NCBI GenBank assembly: GCA_963849365.1
Contig: CAWKHA010000003.1
Location: 372,001 to 436,000, forward strand
DNA: 64,000 bases
Reading direction: 5' to 3'
Source: CAVQCJ01 sp963849365
Lineage (GTDB): Bacteria > Actinomycetota > Actinomycetes > Prado026
Part shown: piece by piece, positions 8,574-15,848 of the stretch
How the letters are laid out: every line of letters starts with the position of its first letter
Numbering within the stretch: the stretch's first letter is position 1
The notes under the pieces: model-generated
What the model was told of the DNA's origin: nothing
Database searches by the model: none
What the model saw: only the letters and a program-made list of their open reading frames with translations
Program-made: the position numbers and the translations under genes

Positions 8574-9599
8574 ATGCGGATCGGTGTGCTGACCGGCGGC
8601 GGCGACTGCCCCGGTCTCAACGCGGTGATCAGGGCGGTCGTACGCAAGGGCGTGCAGCACTACGGGCACGAGTTCGTCGGCTTCCGGGACGGCTGGAAGG
8701 GTCCGCTCGACGGCCTGACCATGCTGCTGGACGTCGCGGCCGTGAGAGGCATTCTGCCCCGGGGCGGCACGATCCTGGGTTCCTCGCGGACCAACCCCAT
8801 CAAGGTCGACGGCGGGATCGAGCGGATCGAGGAGAACCTCGCCTCGCTCGGCGTGGACGCGCTCGTGGCGATCGGCGGCGAGGACACCCTCGGCGTCGCG
8901 ACCCGGCTCGACGAGCACGGGGTGAAGGTCGTCGGAGTGCCGAAGACCATCGACAACGACCTCAACGCCACCGACTACACCTTCGGCTTCGACACCGCGG
9001 TGAACATCGCCACCGAGGCCATCGACCGGCTTCACACCACCGCCGAGTCGCACCACCGCGCGCTCATCGTCGAGGTGATGGGCCGGCACGCCGGCTGGAT
9101 CGCGCTGCACGCGGGCATGGCCGGCGGGGCCAACGTGATCCTGATCCCCGAGCAGCCCTTCGACCTGGACCAGGTGTGCGAGTGGGTGGAGCGACGGTTC
9201 GAGTCCCACTACGCCCCGGTCATCGTGGTCGCCGAGGGTGCGCTGCCGTCGGACGGCGACCTGATCACCAAGGACGCGCCGCTGGACGCGTTCGGGCACG
9301 TGCGGCTGTCGGGCATCGGTGAGTGGCTGGCCCAGCAGATCGAGCACCGCACCGGCAAGGAGGCGCGGACGACCGTGCTCGGGCACATCCAGCGCGGCGG
9401 CACTCCGACGGCGTTCGACCGCTGGCTGGCCACGCGGTTCGGACTGCATGCGATCGAGGCCGTGAACGACGGTGACTGGGGCAAGATGATCGCCCTGCGC
9501 GGGGTGGACGTCGTACGGGTCCCCCTGGCGGCGGCGACGACCGAGCTGAAGACGGTGCCGCCCGCCTTGTACGACGAGGCCAAGACGCTCTTCGGCTAG
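8574..9599 (+). CDS. 6-phosphofructokinase with PPi-type active-site residues
   Basis: 341 residues starting MRIGVLTGGGDCPGLN, the nucleotide-binding start of PfkA-like enzymes, with substrate segments PKTIDNDLNATD and MGRHAGWIA. It phosphorylates fructose 6-phosphate. Two residues used to separate phosphoryl donors are visible: Asp at position 104 (GGEDT) and Lys at 124 (PKTIDND). ATP enzymes normally have Gly at 104, as in E. coli GGDGS, so a pyrophosphate-dependent enzyme, reversible and active in gluconeogenesis too, is predicted. An AGGAG site precedes ATG 8574. It is a single-gene unit, divergent from DUF1028-glpK. Confidence 0.9.
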   Translation: MRIGVLTGGGDCPGLNAVIRAVVRKGVQHYGHEFVGFRDGWKGPLDGLTMLLDVAAVRGILPRGGTILGSSRTNPIKVDGGIERIEENLASLGVDALVAIGGEDTLGVATRLDEHGVKVVGVPKTIDNDLNATDYTFGFDTAVNIATEAIDRLHTTAESHHRALIVEVMGRHAGWIALHAGMAGGANVILIPEQPFDLDQVCEWVERRFESHYAPVIVVAEGALPSDGDLITKDAPLDAFGHVRLSGIGEWLAQQIEHRTGKEARTTVLGHIQRGGTPTAFDRWLATRFGLHAIEAVNDGDWGKMIALRGVDVVRVPLAAATTELKTVPPALYDEAKTLFG

Positions 9600-9687
9600 C
9601 GGTGCCAGGGGTGTGCAGTCGCCGTGCCGGCGGGGGTCGCGCGGATGATCATGAACCGGTCGCCCGCCCGCGACGTATGTATGGGTC

Positions 9688-11181
9688 ATGCGCAGGAACG
9701 AGAACAGCCCGAGCAGCTCGTTGGCCACGGTGGCTCCGGCCTTGGCCGAGCCGGCTCAGCAACGAGTGACCTCCGTCACACTGTCGCGGAACGAGATCGC
9801 CGGTTCACCCAGGTGGCCACGACTCCGGCCGGATGACCGGGTGGAGATCCCCGAGACCCGGTACGCCGAGACGGTCGATGGCGTTCACGTCGCCTACCAG
9901 GTGGTCGGCGACGGCCCGGTCGACTTCGTCGCGATCCTGTCGAGCTTCCAGTCGAACGTGGAGCTGGCCTGGGAATGGCCTTCCACGGCTCGCTTGCTGC
10001 GCGGGCTGAGCGCCCGAGGGCGCCTGCTGCTGTTCGACCGGCGCGGCACGGGGCTGTCCGACCGGGTGAACTCCGATGTCCTGCCGTCGCTGGACGCTCG
10101 GATGGACGACATCAAGACGGTGATGGACGCCGCCGGCTTCTCCAAGGCGGTGCTCTTCGTCCAGGAGGATTCGGTGGCTCAGGGGCTGCTGTTCGCGGCG
10201 ACCTATCCGGAGCGAGTCTCGGCGCTGGTGACGTGGTCGGCTCAGGTGCGCGGGAAGTGGGCTCCGGACTACCCGTACGGCTGGCGCGACGCCGAGTGGG
10301 ACCTGTGGCTGTCCAACATCGAGTCCGGGTGGGGTACGCCTGAGTTCATCCAGCGAGTGGCCGAGTGGTTGTTCCCCGCCAACGCCGGCGACCCCGACTT
10401 CGTCCGGGGTTACGGACGGCTGACACGGCATTCGTTGAGCCCCGCGGCGGCCCTGACAGTCGAGCTGATCGGCCGGGACCTGGACGTGCGACACCTGCTG
10501 CCGGCCATCCAGTGCCCGACGCTGGTCGTCCAGCCCGGGCGCAGCCAGATGGTCAGCACGGCGGAGGGTCGCTACCTGGCCGACAGCATCGCCGGAGCCC
10601 GGTTCGCCGAGACGCCCCGCGCCGACCACGAGCCAGCGGATGTGCTGCCTTTCCTGGACGAGTTCCTGGACTCGGTCCAGGACGAGGAGGCCGTGTTCGA
10701 CCGGGTCCTGGCCACGATGCTGTTCACCGACATCGTCGGCTCGACCCAGCTCGCCAGCGAGGTCGGCGACAGGGCATGGCGTCAGCTGGTCGCCCAGCAC
10801 GACGAGAAGATCCGCGCGCTGCTGGGCCGCTTCCGCGGCCGCGAGATCGACACCTCGGGCGACGGCTTCTTCGCCACGTTCGACGGCCCGGCCCGGGCCG
10901 TGCGCTGTGCGCAGGCGATAGCAGAGGCGCTCAAGCCGCTGGGGCTGCACATCCGCGCCGGGCTGCACACCGGCGAGATCGAGACGACGGGCGACCGGAT
11001 GGGCGGCATCGCCGTCCACATCGCCGCCCGCGCAGCGTCGTGCGCCCGTGCCGACGAGATCGTGGTGTCTTCGACGGTCAGGGAGCTCGTCACTGGCAGC
11101 AGCCTGGTCTTCGAGGACCTCGGGGAGCGGGAGCTCAAGGGCGTGCCCCGCCGCTGGCGGCTGTACCGCGTCATCGCCTGA
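9688..11181 (+). CDS. Alpha/beta hydrolase fused to class III adenylate/guanylate cyclase
   Basis: 497 residues. Residues about 60-330 form an alpha/beta hydrolase domain (YQVVGDGPVDF, DRRGTGLSD). Residues about 340-497 form a class III nucleotidyl cyclase catalytic domain. The cyclase metal ligands are present: D348 in FTDIVGST and D392 in SGDGFF, followed by AGLHTGEIE and HIAARA. The usual nucleophile elbow of the hydrolase half (GxSxG) is replaced by VQEDSVAQ, so that half may be a ligand sensor rather than an enzyme. Such fusions are common in actinomycetes. A GTATGT box lies seven bases before the ATG. The product is cyclic AMP or GMP in the cytoplasm. Confidence 0.85.
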   Translation: MRRNENSPSSSLATVAPALAEPAQQRVTSVTLSRNEIAGSPRWPRLRPDDRVEIPETRYAETVDGVHVAYQVVGDGPVDFVAILSSFQSNVELAWEWPSTARLLRGLSARGRLLLFDRRGTGLSDRVNSDVLPSLDARMDDIKTVMDAAGFSKAVLFVQEDSVAQGLLFAATYPERVSALVTWSAQVRGKWAPDYPYGWRDAEWDLWLSNIESGWGTPEFIQRVAEWLFPANAGDPDFVRGYGRLTRHSLSPAAALTVELIGRDLDVRHLLPAIQCPTLVVQPGRSQMVSTAEGRYLADSIAGARFAETPRADHEPADVLPFLDEFLDSVQDEEAVFDRVLATMLFTDIVGSTQLASEVGDRAWRQLVAQHDEKIRALLGRFRGREIDTSGDGFFATFDGPARAVRCAQAIAEALKPLGLHIRAGLHTGEIETTGDRMGGIAVHIAARAASCARADEIVVSSTVRELVTGSSLVFEDLGERELKGVPRRWRLYRVIA

Positions 11182-11221
11182 CGCTGCAGCCGTCGCCGGA
11201 GCGTCGTCTGCCGACCGGCGG

Positions 11222-11269
11222 CTTGTCAGCCCCAGCGGCTGCTCCCCAGGCGTCGCGCAGGCTGACAAG
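11222..11269. repeat. Inverted repeat with 10-base arms
   Basis: CTTGTCAGCC at 11222-11231 is exactly complementary to GGCTGACAAG at 11260-11269, with a 28-base spacer. It lies 40 bases after the cyclase stop and just before the toxin remnant. It could be a termination structure for the cyclase gene or a scar of insertion. Confidence 0.5.
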
Positions 11270-11290
11270 TGGGCGGAAGACGCCGCCCGC

Positions 11291-11473
11291 TCCAAAGGCG
11301 GCTCAGCAGTCGGCCCAAGAAACGGCCTGGACCACGACGGCGTCATCAGCTGCGACAACATCATGACGGTTCGCAAGGACACAGTCGGCGCCACCATCGG
11401 CCTGTTCTTCGACCACCAGGAGGCTGACCTCGCCCGCGCTGTCAGCGACGCCTTCGATCTCCTCATCGTGTAG
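11291..11473 (+). pseudogene. C-terminal remnant of a MazF/PemK-type toxin gene
   Basis: An in-frame stretch of about 60 codons, ending TAG at 11473, reads like the C-terminal half of MazF/PemK endoribonucleases: GLDHDGVISCDNIMTV, then a TVGATIG turn and a final helix LARAVSDAFDL. The N-terminal half with the catalytic Arg loop is absent, because the sequence upstream is the cyclase tail and the inverted repeat. No antitoxin is recognisable nearby. It is therefore read as a decayed toxin-antitoxin locus. An alternative is that the open frame is accidental, but the match of several consecutive family positions makes that unlikely. Confidence 0.6.
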
Positions 11474-11790
11474 CCCTTGGGTCATGCCGAACACCACCAC
11501 GAACGTCGTCCATCGACAGTCAGACCCTCCGAAACCGCGACGGCGGGAGCGCGATAACCAGTATGTGCGGGTGGCATGGCGTCCATGAGCCGCCGCGATC
11601 CTCGTACAACGAGACCGCAAATGCGGCTACCTGCGGTGAGATCGGCGCGGGCAAGGCGACTCGATCAAGCGCGTCCCCGGCGCACAGGTGCCGATTCCGA
11701 GGGTAGAAGCGCGCCGATTGCCCCTTTCGGCGTCAAATGCTCGGCTGGGCCGACAGTATTACCGGCAGCCGCCCAGCGTATGGGCGGTCC
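11474..11790. other. Intergenic stretch without a supported gene
   Basis: About 320 bases of noticeably lower GC than the surroundings. Short open frames on both strands show no family pattern, no good ribosome site and no actinomycete-type codon use. It probably holds decayed sequence between the toxin remnant and the broken TPR gene. Confidence 0.4.
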
Positions 11791-12900
11791 ATGAAGACTT
11801 GTCGACTCGGGGGGGGGGGCGTGGCGAGCCAGAACCGGGCCAGTGATCGCGATATCTGGCTCGCCCATGTCGAGGGACTGCTCGATGCCGGGCTGTACGA
11901 CGCGGCGGCCTACTCACTCTCCACGCCTAGCCCTGACGGGGAGACCGACGTTCCACGAACGCAATGCCTCGCCGCCCGCGCAGAGCTGGGAAGGGGTGAC
12001 TACCTGGCCGCTCTGGGCCACGCCGATCAAGCGCTGATCAGCGATCCAGCGAGTGCCGAGGCATGGCAACTAGTGGCAGTCGCTCGGTTCATGATGGGGG
12101 AACTGGAGTACGCGGCTGCCGCCGCAGACAGGGCAGTCGGTTGCGCGCCCCAGGACTGGCCAATGCCACGCCTTGTTCGCCGAACTCGCTCGACTCATGC
12201 CAGCCCGGCGGCATCAGGCACTCGAGGCTGCTGAATGGGTCCGCCAGGCTCGACCGGATGAGTCCTATAGCCACGCTTTGGTGGGAGCAGCCCAACTGCC
12301 TTGTTCCTGGACGTGCCGGCGGAGGCCACGTTCAAACAGGCGCTGGCGCTGGACCCGGACCAGCCGAAGGCGCACTTCGGGCTGGGAGTGATCGCCTTGA
12401 GGCATCTCTTCCTCGGCACCGGCGCCAGTCACTTCGTCCGTCTGGTCAAGGATCCCGGGCTTAGCAATCCTTCGGTGTTTAACCTCGGCGTGGCTACCCG
12501 CTCCGCGCTGACGCTGCTCACCAGCGGCGTGGCGTACACCGCGTTTGTCCTGGGTGGGTTCTGGTTCCCGACAGACCTCGCAACGGCCAGTTCCGAGCCC
12601 TGGCGACCTTGAGCCTACGTAGGTGGATTCGCGTTCGCAGCCGCGTTCGTCATCTGGCGGTCCTGGGGTCTGTGGGGGGACGCTCTCAAGATCGGGATCC
12701 GTCACGTGCAACTGTTGGGAGTCCTCCAGTTCGCGTTCTTCTTCAGCTCAGCGGGGATCTTCGCCTTCGCTCCGCTGCAATCTGCGGTCGCCAAGTGGAC
12801 AGCAGTCGGGCTGTGGTGTCTCGGTCTTCTACTCGGGTACTCCGCGCGATTCTGGAGACGTCGACCCGCCGACCTGCGAGTCGGCACCGGCGAGGCCTGA
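11791..12900 (+). pseudogene. Frameshifted TPR-repeat membrane protein gene
   Basis: Four successive reading-frame segments form one recognisable protein: an N-terminal tetratricopeptide region (DAGLYDAAAYSLS, RGDYLAALGHADQAL), more TPR (FAELARLMPARRHQALEAAEWV, then FKQALALDPDQPKAHFGLG), and a C-terminal part with about four membrane segments. Continuity is broken by an apparent extra C near 12160, a lost base near 12297, and two further shifts around 12590-12620 that also create a TGA at 12610. The start is GTG 11821, or ATG 11791 if the G11 tract at 11809-11819 is coding. Either the gene is decaying or this stretch has sequence errors. Confidence 0.6.
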
Positions 12901-12930
12901 CGTCACCGCCGCGCACCGATGTGCCCAGTG
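12897..12930. repeat. Intergenic repeat copy A
   Basis: Begins CTGACGTCACCGCC and continues with GCACCGATGTGCC and CAGTG. It shares CTGACGTCACC and GCACCGAyGTGCC with copy B at 14599 and lies at the stop codon of the preceding gene. Confidence 0.4.
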
Positions 12931-13085
12931 GGAGCCAGCGGGAGCCCTCGATCCAGAGTGGAGCGGGAACCTTCACAACGCGGGGTTGCAGCGGCATGAT
13001 CACGGCTGGCCCTGTTTGGCGCGGTGGGTCAGGCTCCCGGCGTCGTGCAGCGTGTGCCGGCCCCCCTTTACAGGAGTGACGAATC

Positions 13086-13949
13086 GTGGACAGTGCAACG
13101 ACGCCAGCGGATCAGCCGCACCTGGGCAGGCTCCGACAGCGCTTCATGTCTGAGGCCGAGAGCCTGGAGCGGGCCATGGAGGACTTCGCCGACCCGTCGC
13201 AGGAGTGGCGGCGGCTGTTCTCCGAACTGCTCGGCACCTTCTTGCTGGTCCTTGTCGCCGCCGGTGGCGGGATGATGGGGCAGGCGTTCCCGCACACGAT
13301 CAGCCGTACCGCGGCCGTCGTCGCCCCGGCGCTGATGGTGCTGGGGGTCATCTTGTTCATGGGGAAGGTGTCCGGCGCGCATCTGAACCCGGCGGTGTCC
13401 GTCGCGTTCTCGCTGCGCGGGGACTTTCCTTGGCGACGGGTCCCGGGCTACATCGTGGCCCAGCTGGCAGGTGCATGCCTGGCTGCATGGTTCCTGCAGG
13501 CCACCGTGCACGTGTCCTCTTCGTTCGGGTCCAACTACCCAGCGACCGGTTTCAGCGCGGTCAACGCGTTCGTCATGGAGGCGGTGCTGACGTTCGGTCT
13601 GGTGAGCGTCATCCTGGGGACCGCGTCCGGCGCCCAGAACCTGGGCGTCATCGGGGCCATCGGCGTCGGTGGCTACATCGCGTTGGCCGGCCTGTGGGGC
13701 AGCCCGATCTCCGGCGCCTCGATGAACCCGGCGCGTACGTTCGGTCCGGACGCGATCAGCGCCAACTTCGGGTCGTACTGGGTGTATGTCGCTGGCCCGC
13801 TCCTCGGAGCCGTCATTGCCGTTGGGGTCGCTTTCGTCCTTAGAGGCGCCGGCGGCGGGCTGTCCGGGTCCGGGTGCCGCCCAAGGTGCCCTCCACACCG
13901 AGGCGGCGCGACCCGAGCAGTCGTAGGCGCCTCGAAGTGCCGTTACTAG
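13086..13949 (+). CDS. Aquaporin (MIP family channel)
   Basis: 287 residues with six membrane segments and two half-helices. Both NPA motifs are intact: N101-P-A in SGAHLNPAVS and N214-P-A-R in SGASMNPARTFGP. A hydrophilic N-terminal extension of about 40 residues precedes the first helix. Arg after the second NPA is the conserved selectivity-filter residue. It conducts water or small neutral solutes through the cytoplasmic membrane. GTG 13086 has AGGAG upstream. The Arg/Cys-rich last 35 residues look atypical and might reflect a late frameshift or a recently changed C-terminus. Confidence 0.9.
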   Translation: MDSATTPADQPHLGRLRQRFMSEAESLERAMEDFADPSQEWRRLFSELLGTFLLVLVAAGGGMMGQAFPHTISRTAAVVAPALMVLGVILFMGKVSGAHLNPAVSVAFSLRGDFPWRRVPGYIVAQLAGACLAAWFLQATVHVSSSFGSNYPATGFSAVNAFVMEAVLTFGLVSVILGTASGAQNLGVIGAIGVGGYIALAGLWGSPISGASMNPARTFGPDAISANFGSYWVYVAGPLLGAVIAVGVAFVLRGAGGGLSGSGCRPRCPPHRGGATRAVVGASKCRY

Positions 13950-14024
13950 GCTGATCAGATCGAGCAATATGTGGGGCGGGTTCCATCCGTGGGCTGGGTG
14001 CACTCACGCGCGAAGGAGTCGACA

Positions 14025-14591
14025 ATGCTGTTGACGGTCCAACCCCTTGACGCCTCAACGTGGGATGCCTTCGCCGAACTTGTTGAGCGCAACAACGGGA
14101 TCTTTGGCGGCTGCTGGTGCATCGGGTACCACCCGGAGTGCGGCCAGAAGGGGATCGACTATCGCTCCGTCAAAGAGGACCGGGTTCGGAGAGGTCGCGC
14201 CCACGCGGCGCTGGTCGTCGACGAGGATGGCGCCGCCCAGGGGTGGTGCCAGTACGGCAGCCTGGAGGAGCTTTCGAACATCAAGCACAGGCGCGAGTAC
14301 GACAAGGAGGCGCCACCGTCTCCGGACTGGCGGATCACCTGCTTCTACGTTGACAAGAAGCATCGCGGCCTAGGCATTGCACGGGCGGCGCTGGAAGGCG
14401 CGCTCGGCCAGATCGCCCATGCCGGTGGCGGCCTCGTCGAGGCAATCTCCGAGGTGACCACCGGCCGCGAGGCACCGGGCCGTTTCCTGTTCAGTGCGAC
14501 CGTCGAGCTCTTCGAGCAGTACGGATTCACCCGTGGACGGCAGGTTGGCAAGCACGCATGGATCGTGAGCAGGGTGGTCGATCCGGTGTGA
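14025..14591 (+). CDS. GNAT-family N-acetyltransferase
   Basis: 188 residues. The acetyl-CoA binding motif region is RITCFYVDKKHRGLGIARAALEGAL, with the R/Q-x-x-G-x-G/A loop as HRGLGIA. An unusual Cys-rich N-terminus (GGCWCIGYHPECG) is typical of one subgroup of small GNATs. GAAGGAG lies eight bases before the ATG. The acceptor is unknown. Its codon usage is less GC-biased than the core genes, which fits the accessory character of this region. Confidence 0.75.
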   Translation: MLLTVQPLDASTWDAFAELVERNNGIFGGCWCIGYHPECGQKGIDYRSVKEDRVRRGRAHAALVVDEDGAAQGWCQYGSLEELSNIKHRREYDKEAPPSPDWRITCFYVDKKHRGLGIARAALEGALGQIAHAGGGLVEAISEVTTGREAPGRFLFSATVELFEQYGFTRGRQVGKHAWIVSRVVDPV

Positions 14592-14598
14592 CGATCCG

Positions 14599-14632
14599 CT
14601 GACGTCACCCGCACCGACGTGCCGTTCCAGTG
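14599..14632. repeat. Intergenic repeat copy B
   Basis: CTGACGTCACCC, GCACCGACGTGCC and GTTCCAGTG, eight bases after the GNAT stop. It matches copy A at 12897 in two blocks of 11 and 13 bases, and copy C at 15063 over GCTGACG and yGTGCCGTTCC. Confidence 0.4.
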
Positions 14633-14640
14633 CGAGACGG

Positions 14641-14994
14641 CTAAGTGCGTTTGGTTGACAGCACACAGAACTCGTTGCCTTCGGGATCTGCCAGCACCAC
14701 CCAGGATTGCTGCCCTTGACCGACATCTGCATGCCGAGCGCCGAGGCCAAGGAGGCGCCCGACTTCGGCCTGCTGGTCGTCAGGCCGAAAGTCCAAGTGG
14801 AGACGGTTCTTGCCGCCCTTCGCCTCTCCGACTGGTTCGAAGATCAGTCCGGGCAGCCGATCCGCCGTGGGCCGTATCTCGAACTCATCCGTCGTGTCAT
14901 TCAGCACGACCCATCCGAGCGCGTTAGCCCACCACCGGCCCAACATCACCGGGTCCGCGGCGTCCACGACCACCTGCTCCCATTCCAGGCCCAT
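14641..14994 (-). CDS. VOC/glyoxalase-like fold protein
   Basis: 117 residues, one vicinal-oxygen-chelate module pair. It opens with WEQVVVDAADPVMLGRWWANALGW, followed by LIFEPV and NRLHLDFRPDD, and ends with WVVLADPEGNEFCVL, which supplies the usual Glu metal ligand. Members include lyases, dioxygenases and antibiotic-resistance proteins, so the function is open. The ATG at 14994 has a TAGATT box six bases upstream, so it is probably leaderless. It is oriented toward the GNAT gene. Confidence 0.75.
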   Translation of the reverse strand: MGLEWEQVVVDAADPVMLGRWWANALGWVVLNDTTDEFEIRPTADRLPGLIFEPVGEAKGGKNRLHLDFRPDDQQAEVGRLLGLGARHADVGQGQQSWVVLADPEGNEFCVLSTKRT

Positions 14995-15000
14995 CCTGGG

Positions 15001-15006
15001 AATCTA
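15001..15006 (-). promoter_or_regulatory. -10 box TAGATT for the VOC gene
   Basis: TAGATT on the minus strand is separated from the ATG at 14994 by six bases, matching the leaderless arrangement common in this window. Confidence 0.4.
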
Positions 15007-15062
15007 CGGCCGCCACGCCGCCAACGCACTACTGACCAGGACCCCTAGGTACGTGGCCTGGC

Positions 15063-15094
15063 GCTGACGGTGCACGCGATGTGCCGTTCCTGGG
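15063..15094. repeat. Intergenic repeat copy C
   Basis: GCTGACGGTGCA followed by CGCGATGTGCCGTTCC and TGGGCGCAC. It is similar to copies A and B and sits in a 273-base gap (14995-15267) where I otherwise see no gene. Confidence 0.35.
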
Positions 15095-15267
15095 CGCACA
15101 CCCGGCATTGCGGTGCACTTTCAAGATCGTGTGGCGCGGCAGTCGCCGCCGGAGTCCGCGTCAGTAGCCGCCGGACGGTTGGAGCGCGTTACTTGGTCTT
15201 CCCGCTTTGGCAGACCGAGCGCCATATTCGCTTTGCCGGGACGTGGGCGCACTGAGAGGCTCGCGTT

Positions 15268-15600
15268 ATGCCGCACAGCACCGTGGAGCCACCGTTCGAT
15301 CAGTCCCTGGCCACCGCAGAGGCAGTCGCTCACGCACGGCCCGAGGTGGATCTCGAGATGGCTCGTGAGGTGTTCCATGAGGCGGCGACTCTGCTCCACA
15401 ACGGCCTCGCCCTGGACGGTCTGGACGGACACGACGCTGGCGCCGTTGTCGCTGGGCTGTGCGTCGATCTCGTTGCTGAGGATCCCGGCGCTGCGGTGCG
15501 CGCACGTGCCCAGGCAACGCTGGAGGCTCCTGGAGATCTGCACGACCCAGAAGGTGTGTCCGCGTCCTACCTAATCGCGGTGGCGCTCCTGCAGCTCTGA
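15268..15600 (+). CDS. Hypothetical helical protein (110 aa)
   Basis: An all-helical, acidic protein without membrane segments or signal peptide. Segments such as LEMAREVFHEAATLLHNGL and AGAVVAGLCVDLVAEDPGAAVRARAQATLEA suggest two or three long helices. The ATG at 15268 has a GAGGCT hexamer six bases upstream. I do not recognise a family. It stands alone between the VOC and DUF222 genes. Confidence 0.5.
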   Translation: MPHSTVEPPFDQSLATAEAVAHARPEVDLEMAREVFHEAATLLHNGLALDGLDGHDAGAVVAGLCVDLVAEDPGAAVRARAQATLEAPGDLHDPEGVSASYLIAVALLQL

Positions 15601-15848
15601 GAAGCAGACCCGGGGAACGCCCTCAGCTGCCGCGAAGACCGCGCTCGATATGTGCCGTGTCGTGCGGTAAGCGGGTTCCGGGTTTCGCCCCGTGACTAGT
15701 CGTTGCCCAGCCTGACCAACCTGACGCTGCGGTGAGCAGTCAGTCGCGGCGCCGTCGACGACGAGAAACTCCTTGTGCAGCAACGGATGCCAGCGTTGTG
15801 ACAGTGCGCGGCCGGGTTCGTGTCGGACCCTCGTGCGAGGGTTGCCGC

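Noticed and set aside
6006..9728. A 1240-codon minus-strand open frame covering glpK, DUF1028 and phosphofructokinase
   Set aside because: Only the first-named gene (6006-7520) has family motifs in this frame; the rest is antisense or out-of-frame GC-rich translation full of Arg, His and Gly.
14995..15267. Short plus-strand open frames before the 110-aa hypothetical gene
   Set aside because: No ribosome sites or family patterns; the codon composition is unlike the neighbouring genes.
12897..15700. An integron gene-cassette array bounded by attC sites
   Set aside because: The intergenic repeats do not show the paired RYYYAAC/GTTRRRY core sites, no integrase is visible, and the genes are not all in one orientation. 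Only a repeat family is claimed.
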